Positions 49,678-58,394 of a stretch of DNA of 64,000 nucleotides are shown piece after piece; position 1 is the stretch's first letter; each line of letters opens with the position of its first letter. The DNA lies in NCBI GenBank assembly GCA_027382625.1, contig JAJKFJ010022537.1:1-64000 (forward strand), read 5' to 3'. This stretch comes from Tetmemena sp. SeJ-2015. Taxonomy: Eukaryota; Ciliophora; Spirotrichea; Sporadotrichida; Oxytrichidae. The translations under genes and the position numbers were made by a program. The notes beneath the pieces were generated by a model. That model was not told where the DNA came from and did no database searches. It was given only the letters and a program-made list of their open reading frames with translations.

Positions 49678-50979
49678 ACCTCTGTTGGGTTCCTTTCCGT
49701 TGAAGAAGTCCTTGATGAGTTGTTGGACCTTGGGGATTCTGGTAGAACCACCGACGAGCACGACCTCATCGATATCAGTCTTCTTCATGCCTGCATCGTC
49801 GAGAACCTGCTGCACGGGCTGGAGAGTCTTCTTGAATAGGTCATTGCAGAGTTCCTCGAATCTGGCTCTAGTGATTGTCTCACTGAAGTCAATTCCGTCA
49901 ACGATGTTCTCAATGGAGACCTTGGTCTGATGGACGCTGGAGAGGTCTCTCTTTGCCTTCTCAACTTCGGCTCTGAGCTTCTGGAAAGCTCTGGGATCGT
50001 CCTTGATGTCCTTGTTGTGCTTCTTCTTGAAGATCTTGATGAAGTGCTCGGTGAGTCTCTGATCGAAATCTTCTCCTCCCAAGTGGGTATCTCCGGCAGT
50101 GGCGACGACTTCGAAAACTCCGTTATCGATGGTGAGGAGGGACACATCAAAGGTACCACCACCCAAATCGAACACGATGATATTCTTCTCTCCCTGCTTC
50201 TTGTCCATACCGTAGGCGATGGCTGCAGCGGTGGGCTCGTTAATGATTCTGAGAACGTCGAGTCCAGCGATGAGGCCAGCATCCTTGGTTGCTTGTCTCT
50301 GTGAGTCGTTGAAGTAGGCGGGGACGGTGATGACGGCGTGCTTGACGTCTCTTCCGAGGTATGCCTCAGCGATCTCCTTCATCTTGATGAGGATGAAGGC
50401 AGAGATCTCCTCAGGGGATAGGGTCTTCTCCTCACCTCCTTGAACTTGCATCTTAATGTAAGGCTTGCCTCCCTTGTTCACGATGTCGTAAGGAAGATAA
50501 ACCAAGAGTGTCAGCAATCAATTAGCAGATCTATGGATGAAGCATTGATTCATCTGTAAGTTTACTTCTTGTCTCTTTGAACTTCCTTGTCTTCGTAGCC
50601 TCTACCGATGAGACGCTTGACGACGTAGATGGTTCTCTTGGGGTTGATGTGGCCTTGATTCTTGGCGGCTTCTCCAACCAGGCGCTCCTCATCAGAGAAG
50701 GCGACATAAGAGGGAGTGATACGGTTTCCGAACTCGTTTGGAATGATCTCGACTCTTCCATTCTTGAAGATACCCACGCAAGAGTAGGTGGTTCCCAGAT
50801 CAATACCGATGACTGGACCCTCCACTAAACAAACAGGTGAGCTCAAAGTTTAAGTGATAGCAAATACGAAAGAGGATGGGGAGTGAGAACTTACCTTCCT
50901 TCTTTTTGGAGGGACCGCAAATGAATGCGAGGGCTAGTAAAGATATCAAGATGACTTGATTTAAACTTGTCCTTTTCAT
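48865..50979 (-). CDS. BiP: BiP / GRP78, ER-lumenal HSP70 chaperone
   Basis: ATG at 50979 begins a signal peptide ([19 protein letters not shown]). After a 70-nt intron (50825-50894) comes [20 protein letters not shown], the first HSP70 phosphate-binding signature, followed by [15 protein letters not shown] and [16 protein letters not shown], substrate-binding domain and lid, and C-terminal HEDL, an ER-retention signal, before TGA at 48865-48867. It is an ATPase that folds and retains proteins in the ER lumen. Only a 68-bp IES near 50488-50560 interrupts the ATPase domain. No TAA/TAG Gln codons were seen where checked and codons are GC-rich, as in H2A, consistent with high expression. Upstream lie a TATA-like run and paired CACGTG boxes. 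Identification is secure. Confidence 0.95.
50488..50555 (-). other. 68-bp IES in BiP, pointer GTAAG
   Basis: GTAAG at 50488-50492 and 50556-50560. The 68-bp segment puts the two halves of the gene in different frames and contains an in-frame TGA. Removing it yields [21 protein letters not shown], matching the HSP70 alignment within one residue. No AG is suitably placed for splicing on the coding strand. Confidence 0.75.
50825..50894 (-). other. BiP intron, 70 nt
   Basis: Coding-strand GTAAGT at 50894 and TTGTTTAG ending at 50825. Splicing joins KKKE to [11 protein letters not shown] through a split Val codon, placing the intron right after the signal peptide. Confidence 0.85.
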
Positions 50980-51426
50980 TGAGACTTATTAATAAATTAT
51001 TGCTCAAATTAATCCTATAAAAAACTATAGAATAATCAAAATGAGATTAGTATTAAGATATATATATATATATATATGTTGATTTAGAGAATATTAAATC
51101 AGGATGAATAAAGCTTTAAATATCAATTCAACACGTGTTCAACACGTGTCGTCCAATCATTTTCATTATTCCTCTACTCTCTCACCCTTTTATTCCTATC
51201 TTGAGTCATAGTTCATCGAAATAATGAAATTAAAGTACGAAACTACTTCTTTGTATTTTTATTGCTATTGGAGGTAGGATGGATTCATACACATCATATA
51301 ATGCTCTTCAATCGCACTTGGGAAGTATTTACATAATAGTTTTATTTTAGGAAGAGCTGAACTTGGAAATAGATCGCTCTATGCCTTCGTTCTTGCGACT
51401 GAGATCACTCAACCTTCCATCTCCCC
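50980..51426. promoter_or_regulatory. BiP upstream region with paired CACGTG, CCAAT and TA-repeat
   Basis: Two CACGTG palindromes (51132-51137 and 51143-51148) sit in an 11-bp tandem TTCAACACGTG, followed by CCAAT at 51153-51157, some 155-180 bp upstream of the BiP start codon. A run of alternating TA lies at about 51058-51077. In animals and yeast, BiP promoters are controlled by elements combining CCAAT and ACGTG-type cores, so an ER-stress control element is a reasonable inference. No canonical ERSE spacing is present. Confidence 0.45.
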
Positions 51427-53511
51427 TCAACGATTCAGGTTTTCATTATTGCTCCTCTGTATTCCCTCTCTAAGATCTAACGCTCCCAAGCCACCTTGCA
51501 TATGTTTACTGGTTAAGGCTGGTGTAAGTTTCTACAAGCTTTACATTCTCATTGTGTTTTAGAATAAGCTTTGATTCTGTGAAATACTCTCATTCTTGTT
51601 CTTCACTCTTTGAGTTAACCCACCTGATACCAATCCGCTCAGCAATTGTCCTCTATCATCTAGTGATGAGTCAGTATCTCCGCCCACTCCTGCACTGAAG
51701 AAACCTGGTTGACTAATGCCACCCACTAGGCCTCCTATAACTGATTACTACCCTCTCCTTCTGTCAGAGAGCACCTTCTTCATATCCTAAAGCTGTCGCT
51801 CGTATTCAAAGCGCTGCATTTCAAATTCCTTCTACTTGATATAGCCTTTCTTCTCAGTGAGATTCATGCGCTTGAATTTTTTCCTCATGCCTGAGATCAT
51901 GGACTCCTGCTCCCTCACTCTTCTCTAATACTCCTCCAGCAAGTAAGGATTCTTATCAACTGGCACGAAATGAATCATGCTTGAACTTGAGTGACCACCT
52001 GCAGTGCTTCCCCCAGGTTGCTGACTACCACCTTCAAACTTGTATCTTAATAAGATAATGGAAAAAGATGACTATAACTTATTAGCCTTCTCGCTCTCTT
52101 TCTTATAGCGTTTAAGTTCTTCAAACACTCTCTCAAAGTCTTTCTTGATCTTTTCAATGTAGTTGTCCTTCTCCTCTATTCTTATCTTGAGTCGAGCAAT
52201 CTCATGCTCGCTCTTCTTCGTAATCTTCTCATTGACCTCTGCCCTGTAAGTCAACTTAGATATCTGCTGCGCTTCTGATCTCTCGTTCTGAATCCTTTCT
52301 CTGAATGAGCGGACCTCATTCTCCAGAAACTCTAATAATTGAATAGTATTGCTAATAACTAGATGCGCTGTTCTTGGACAGAGTTCTGAGCGAGTAGTTT
52401 AGAATACTCAGAGTCGCCTTTCTTCTTCTGAGCAGTCTCCTGTTGAGTCAGGGCTTTGAGAGAGTTGAGGTCGTGAGCGTACTTGCCCTCAAGGAGGCGG
52501 ATCTTGTGTTTTAGCTTGCTGGTGTCAGTCAGCTTCTCCTTGAGTTTCTCGATGTGGATGTCTCTGTCCTGGATGTCCTTCTTCTGCAGTTCTATTGTAT
52601 CTTTCTTCTACTCGATAACCCCCAGCAGTTTTTCATTGTCTTTCTTAATCTCTTCAAAATATTTAATATTGCAAGCCATGCTTTAAAAATGATATTCAAT
52701 AAGGGCGTGAGAAGTATCAATAGCAGTTTTCTTAGAGAGGCGTGTGTCTGCCAGCTCTTGTAATGTCTTCTCCTGCTCCATCTTGAGTTTGGAGTTACTG
52801 TATTGAAGTTTCTCAATAAGAGCCTTTCAACTCATATCATAATCTATTTTACATTACAATTATAAAAGGACTCCTTGATGTACTGTTCATTCTCTGCGCT
52901 GAAGAGTTGGCCTGCCTTGGCAGCACCAGTAGGGGAGAACATGCTAGTGAGCTGATCCCCCTTCTCTAGCTTTGCTATGGTGTGCTTGAGTTCTTCATTC
53001 TCGTTTTGCACTTTGAAGTAGAAGCCCTTTAAGTAGTCAAACACTAGCATGATTGGCATCTTCTAGTAGCGTTCTTTCTCTCTGTCTGTGTCAAACCCCT
53101 TTTGCATGTGAGGTGCATTCTAAAACCAAATTTATAACCATCCATAATAAGAAATTCCTATGATTAGAAACGCCTGCATCAAAATATGAAAATGAACTAT
53201 AACAATAAAAGCCTTGCTTGGTTACTTACCATGAAAAAGTAGAACTCCACCATCTTATCCTGTAGTTTGGTGATGGTGGCTTCTAAGTCCTTTGCTTGAT
53301 TATTCAAACTGATAGTCTTATAACTTGAGAGACTCTTGGGTTTCTCAAACATCTGCTGGTCGAATTTGAAAGTCTTCAGAATTTTTTAATGGCTCTTCTC
53401 CTGCATCTTACTCTGCAGAAAGCGAGAAGATTGAGAACCCTTGCGGGATTAAATCGCCTAGGAGAGAGGGAACTAAGAAGAGTCGAAGAAGGTGGAACGG
53501 GCTGATTCCAT
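51427..53511 (-). CDS. Coiled-coil protein (unknown function)
   Basis: ATG at 53511, MESARSTFFDSSQFPLSQAI. Four small introns (53120-53229, 52824-52852, 52046-52078, GT..AG) and one 20-bp IES (52339-52358) interrupt it. The middle ~400 residues are heptad-rich and charged (QNENEELKHTIAKLEKGDQL, KDNEKLLGVIEQKKDTIELQ, EIARLKIRIEEKDNYIEKIK), followed by a Gly/Ser linker (GGSQQPGGSTAGGHSSSS) and a second short coil (EEYQRRVREQESMISGMRKK), then a Gly-rich tail ending NENLNR and TGA at 51427-51429. Such proteins are common in ciliary and cortical structures; that placement is inference. Many Gln codons are TAA/TAG. It shares the spacer 53512-53965 head to head with the CCA enzyme gene. Confidence 0.75.
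52339..52358 (-). other. 20-bp IES in coiled-coil gene, pointer CTAATAA
   Basis: CTAATAA at 52332-52338 and 52352-52358 (TTATTAG on the coding strand). Removal of 20 bp joins SVQEQRIQL to LEFLENEVRSF in the coiled-coil frame. A splice reading (GTTATTAG...TATTAG) breaks the frame. Confidence 0.7.
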
Positions 53512-53965
53512 TTAAAGAAACTGCAAAAATTATAATACTCATTCAAGTCCCTAATTATGAAAAAATCACATTCACACTGATCATTAAAATTCTTGCCAGT
53601 TTTCTATCTACCCAAATTATAAAATTTGATGATTCATGCAACTATAGAATGTGTGAGGAAAGAGGGTATATTATAATTATTTTTGCCATGATTTGCTCTA
53701 TACTCAACTAGTTTAGGCAACCCTTGCGTTAGAGGCTAAAGAAAGATGATCAAATTATATATTCTTCTTATGATTATAGGCTAATGTAGAGGCAGAGTTG
53801 CAATATTGTTAACCTGAGAGCTAGGATGATGAGCTAGCATATCTATTGGTATGATTAAAGATTTAAGCACCTACACTCACACTATCTCCCAATTAAACCA
53901 CTATATCACTTCATAATTAATAAAGAGAATTAATCACTCACTCACTTTAAAGGCAATACAAATTA
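53512..53965. promoter_or_regulatory. Divergent promoter region, coiled-coil gene / CCA enzyme
   Basis: 454 bp between two head-to-head start codons, so both promoters must lie here. AT-rich; I see no shared box. Confidence 0.45.
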
Positions 53966-55841
53966 ATGGAGTCAACAGGCCACTACACAGTCAACACGGA
54001 CATCAAACTCACAGAACTAGAGTAAAAGATATTCAACACTCTCATGGAAGTAGTGAATGAACACTAGCTTAAGACCACACTCAGAGTAGCAGGAGGTTGG
54101 GTCAGAGACAAAGTAAGTTTAAGCCATAGCAATAAGCACTATATGATCTCTGCTTGTCTAATTCTGAGGAGAAGTCAAAGTTCTTTAGATGCTCACACCT
54201 TGTATAGTTGATGGGAAAGGAGAGCAGCGATATCGACATCGCACTAGACGATATGTTTGGAGAGGAGTTTGCGAAGATGATAAACGAGAAGCTACACCCA
54301 GAGGGCAAAGCAAAGTATGGAGTCATCAAGTCAAACAGCGAGAAGTCAAAGCATTTGGAGACTGCCACACTTAAAGTTCATGGCTTTGGAATAGATCTAG
54401 TCAACCTTAGATCCGAGAAGTACACTCAAGAATCTAGAGTGCCCACCATAGAAATTGGAACGCCAGAGGAAGGATGCTTTCAGAAGAGATCTCACCATCA
54501 ACTCTCTCTTCTATAACATCAACTAACAAAAGGTCGAAGATTTCACTAATAGAGGGATTTAGGATTTGAAAGACGGGATCATTAGAACTCCACTTGAGCC
54601 TCTTTTAAACATTTTTTAGACGATCCTTTGAGAGTTCTCAGAACAGTAAGATTTGCAACAAGGTTTGGCTTTTCTATCTTAGAAGATATATACTTTGCAG
54701 CTAAAGATGAGAATGTCCTTGTAAGAATATCTAGATTTAACTTATGCTCTTATTAGAATGCCTTTGCGACCAAGGTATCTTATGAGAGACTTGGAAAAGG
54801 GGATGGACTTTGATGTTGGCAGATAAGAATCCAGCTGACTTTTGTGAAGTACCTCTATGATTTCAATATAATTAAGAGCATCTACAAGCTGCCAGATAGC
54901 TGTAAAGGTATGAGCTAATATTCTCTGTAATTCTTTGTCTTAGAATTGAAGGACCAGAACTTAGTTGACAGACACATTTTCGAGTCTTTGAAGCTCTCTC
55001 AAGTGCTGGGTTGCCTATTCAATTTATTACGTCAGCACCACGGCAGAGTTAACTTTGCAGGCTTCGACTATGTAGTGGACAGTTAAGAAGAACAAGATGC
55101 AGGAAAGACTCTTGAGTAATTCAAAGAATTCCAAAGGAACACCTTCTATTCAGCGTTGCTGTTTCCCTTTTTCCCTTATGAGTACGACGTCAAGAAAGGG
55201 AAGAAGGATAGAGTGGTAAACGCTATACTATACGACTCTCTCAAGAAGTCAATTGACTCCATGAAGTTTGTGTAGTCTACACTTCCTCATATTGAGAAGG
55301 CAGTTGAGTTTGCTAATCTAGTTGAAAATCTCTAACAGCTTGATGATGCCCAGAAACTTGAAATTGGAAACTTTTTGAGAGAAAGCGGCCACAAGTGGGA
55401 CTCTGTCCTCCTACTTTCAATTGCCTGGGACTACTTTGTGAGAGTGCTCAGAGACCAACTTGATTTTTCTTAGATTGAACCAGTCGTAGATGAGCAATCA
55501 CTATAGGTGATCATTGAGAAATTCAGACACTTCAATGATCTAATTATTGAAGATATCTTTTCGATTTATATTTAATTTACCTCCGTAAAATTAGCAGTTT
55601 TTTTAATTTTAACTTGTATTTTTGTAATAACCAGCATAATCTGAGAGAAGTGCATTTGATGAAGCCACTTCTTGATGGGAAGGATATATGCCAGATCTAT
55701 GAGATAAAGCCAAGCAAGCCAATCAAGTTCATCATAGATGAGGAACTGAGATACCAAATTATTCACCCACTCTTAACCTTCGACCAAATGAAAGAGTATC
55801 TCCTCCAAAGGAAGGAAGAGTTCCTCAAGAAATATAGCTGA
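53966..55841 (+). CDS. CCA tRNA nucleotidyltransferase
   Basis: The enzyme adds CCA to tRNA 3' ends without a template. Motifs in order: LRVAGGWVRDK (nucleotide-binding GGxVRD), SSDIDIALDDM with the catalytic DxD, ETATLKVHGFGIDLVNLRSE, IEIGTPEEDAF/RRDLTINSLFYN (frame shifts by one G near 54471), GIQDLKDGIIRTPLEP, FLDDPLRVLRTVRFATRFGF, ATKVSYERLGKG, and a C-terminal REVHLMKPLLDGKDICQIYE. Introns: 54113-54207, 54721-54756, 54908-54943, 55585-55634. Stop TGA 55839-55841. Frame jumps of one base coincide with runs (GG at 54471, T runs near 54603-54620, GGGG near 54798, TTTT near 54839) and fit homopolymer over-calls. It likely serves nuclear/cytosolic and mitochondrial tRNAs; no clear targeting peptide seen. 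Confidence 0.85.
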
Positions 55842-55981
55842 AATTAATACTATTAACTTCTTTATTTATTAAGCACTCATTTGTCAAAATTGACTTTCAC
55901 TTGCGAATTGTATGCTAAAATGCTTAAAACTTATCAAACTTAGAAATTCACAAACTTAAAATCTAAACTAATCTCACATTG

Positions 55982-57238
55982 TCAATATCTTCTCCTTTGG
56001 TTGTATTCGAAGGCCTTTGAGCCGCTACTGCCTTAACTGTTAAACTGGCTGCCTCCGCCAAGCAGGGACGAAACTCCAGATGACTGATTCTAATGATAGT
56101 AGGACATCTTCTGCCTGCTCTAAGCTTGCTGCCCACTTGGCCAATTGTACTTGTTATCCTCGCTGCTGCTGTCAGAGCAGGTGGATTCACTTTCCTTACG
56201 CTGAGCTTTCACTCCTGTATCCACTTTATTACTCTTTCTCCAGTCTTGAGAAGAAGAAGAACCGAATTTCTCCTCTTCCTCAGCTTCTTCATTTCTTCTA
56301 TGGCTCTATTTAGAATCAGAATCTATGTCTAAGCTATAAACTGTAGAGAGTAAATAAACTACCCATTATATATTAAGCCACAAAACTTTTCAACTACGTT
56401 TCTAATCATATCCTCCTTTGTCTGCGTCTTATTAAAATTGGCAGCTTCTCCTCCTCCGAGATGATTACGATTGGTCTACTTGGCTGCAGGAAATACTTGT
56501 TCCTTATCTCTAAGTTACTTGAGGTTTTAAGTTGGCATCAAAGTATTGACTGAAGACCACGAAGTTATTGGTTTGAGGCACATAGTTCTTCAGGTAGTAG
56601 TGCCTTGACAGGAAACTTAGTAGCTTCTCAGAGGGGCGATCGTATCCTAAGCTTATGCGGCTGTATCTTCTCAACACTTAGCATCTTCTCAAACAACTGC
56701 TTTCAAATGAATAATGATGAATTTGAATAATGATCTTTCCAATTCCGTTTCTCTGCACGGATTCGTGGACGTAGAAGTCTAAAACGCAGAGTGGTTTGAT
56801 TTCCTTCATCTGGCCTGAGTCATTGCGGATGAACAGATTTTTCTTGCCAATCTTCAGTAATCCTAGACAAGTCTTTCCTTGTACGATAAGATAGAGTTTA
56901 TTATCTTCACTGAAAAAGAATTTCTGAGCTGTGGTAATCACTGCTCCAAGCTTTTGGGCCTAAAATGAAATGTAAATTTACAGTCCAGAAATAAAGAAAA
57001 TAAGGATTTAAAGATGAGAACCTGATTAGATCGTATAAGATAATTACAGAAAATGTGAGATGGGTTTCGTTTTGCTTACCTTTGCACTTGCAGCACCCAT
57101 CTTATCAATTATATCATAGATTTGTTGCACTTTGGCAGTCACTCTGCCTATGGGTCGATCTCTCACAGCATCAAGCACCACCACTCCATCACTCTAGTCA
57201 GGTTTGAAAAGGCTTTCACAGTCGAATAAAAACTCCAT
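55982..57238 (-). CDS. ATAT1: Alpha-tubulin N-acetyltransferase (ATAT1/MEC-17 family)
   Basis: ATG at 57238, MEFLFDCESLFKP, then VQQIYDIIDKMGAASAKAQK, where the intron 56960-57079 splits the SAKAQ motif. Next KTCLGLLKIGKKNLFI, KPLCVLDFYVHESVQRNGIG with the acetyl-CoA loop and the catalytic Cys/Asp region, QLFEKMLSVEKIQPHKL, YDRPSEKLLSFLSRHYYLKN and PQTNNFVVFSQYF, all diagnostic of the family that acetylates Lys40 inside microtubules. The tail is Ser/Gln/Glu-rich and ends YNQRRRY before TGA (55982-55984). A 35-bp IES (56700-56734) and an intron (56341-56397) interrupt it. One extra A in CTTAGGATAC (about 56645-56655) shifts the frame, probably a consensus error. It is convergent with the CCA gene, 140 bp apart. 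Confidence 0.9.
56700..56734 (-). other. 35-bp IES in ATAT1, pointer CTTTC
   Basis: CTTTC at 56700-56704 and 56735-56739 (GAAAG on the coding strand). Removing 35 bp joins VQRNGIGK to QLFEKMLSVEKIQ, the family consensus. The unremoved frame ends shortly after in unrelated residues. Confidence 0.8.
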
Positions 57239-57651
57239 TTTTAAGTTGAACAAGACGAACAAGAATATCTCTTTCTCTGATTAGAAGTAGCTAATTAAAA
57301 TTTATTTTCAAACTTAACAACTCTCACTCCATAAACCACTCTCCCACCACATCTTATATTTGTTCTGATTAGAACAAATGAACCAATAGTAGGGGAGAGT
57401 TAGACAGTTAAATCAGCCATTATAATTAAAATTTGGGAATCCTATATCAAAAACCTATCTCCCTCAAAGCTCACTTCTTATTGGCTCCAAGTTGATTCAC
57501 GCCCTCTCATTTCCACTTATAAACCCGCCTCCCCTCCCTCCTTTAAATATCCCCTAATCAAACCACATACACACATACACCTACAATATCATCAAATATG
57601 TGCTCATTTTAATTGGGGGATAATTTCAAATCTCAAAACTAAACTAGACAA
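57239..57651. promoter_or_regulatory. Bidirectional ATAT1 / H2A promoter region
   Basis: Head-to-head spacer of 413 bp. A perfect palindrome with 9-bp arms ATTTGTTCT/AGAACAAAT around GATT lies at 57358-57379. A TATAAA box is at 57519-57524, about 130 bp before the H2A ATG, followed by a C-rich stretch (CCCGCCTCCCCTCCCTCC). Nothing comparable to the TATA box is clear on the ATAT1 side. Confidence 0.5.
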
Positions 57652-58050
57652 ATGGCCGGAAAAGGAAAAGGTGGAAGAGGCAAGTCCTCAGGAGCAAGAC
57701 CCGTCTCCAGATCATCCAAGGCTGGACTCCAGTTCCCCGTTGGAAGAATCGCCAGATTCCTCAAGCAGGGAAGATTCTCCGAGAGAGTTGGTGCTGGTGC
57801 CCCCGTGTACCTCGCTGCCGTCCTCGAATACCTCGCCGCTGAGGTCCTCGAGCTCGCTGGAAACGCCGCCAAGGACAACAAGAAGACCAGAATCGTGCCC
57901 AGACACATTCAACTCGCCATCAGAAACGACGAGGAGCTCAACAAGCTCATGAGCAACACTACCATTGCCAGCGGTGGTGTCCTCCCCAACATCCACGTCT
58001 TCCTCCTCCCCAGAAAGGGAAAGGGTGAGAAGGGTGAGGCCCAAGAATGA
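57652..58050 (+). CDS. H2A: Histone H2A
   Basis: 132-residue complete, intronless and IES-free core histone. [20 protein letters not shown], then [17 protein letters not shown] (H2A signature), the acidic-patch helix [17 protein letters not shown], and [20 protein letters not shown]. It ends GEKGEAQE and TGA, so there is no SQ-E/D-hydrophobic H2A.X tail and no H2A.Z-type changes. It packages DNA in nucleosomes. Gln codons are CAG/CAA only and third positions are C-rich, unlike most neighbours, typical of a highly expressed ciliate gene. Confidence 0.97.
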   Translation: MAGKGKGGRGKSSGARPVSRSSKAGLQFPVGRIARFLKQGRFSERVGAGAPVYLAAVLEYLAAEVLELAGNAAKDNKKTRIVPRHIQLAIRNDEELNKLMSNTTIASGGVLPNIHVFLLPRKGKGEKGEAQE

Positions 58051-58394
58051 GCAAGCACTCTCAAGTGAGTAGCCGCACGCCAAGCTGATACTCTCTGCGA
58101 TCGAAGAACTGCACAACTTAATTGAATTGTGTATGATCAAGCTTAATTTTCAAAAATTTAAACAAAACTAACTTCACATCTCCCTCTCTCCTTCTCTAAA
58201 ATGTCTTCTATTTAAAAGTCTAATGGCGGCAAGATACGCCTTTGCTTCTTATAAGGTGTGATGTGGTAATTAATGCATTAAAGGTTTCCCTCGCTTTTTA
58301 AATTACCTCCATTAAATTACCCAACGTATTAAAGTTAACTTAAATTTAATTAACTAACCTACTCACTAAATTTACAGATAGCAGATACAATATA
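58051..58394. other. Intergenic, H2A 3' flank
   Basis: Convergent spacer between H2A and a minus-strand coiled-coil gene. No histone-type stem-loop is evident. AT-rich with no other signal. Confidence 0.45.

Noticed and set aside
49148..50304. Several plus-strand frames over BiP
   Set aside because: Antisense shadows of the GC-rich BiP coding sequence, with no family resemblance.
50488..50560. Intron instead of IES in BiP
   Set aside because: No AG acceptor lies between the in-frame TGA and the restored frame, and spliced variants do not rejoin the HSP70 frame, while pointer removal does.
57639..58140. Minus-strand frames over H2A
   Set aside because: Antisense shadows of H2A codons.
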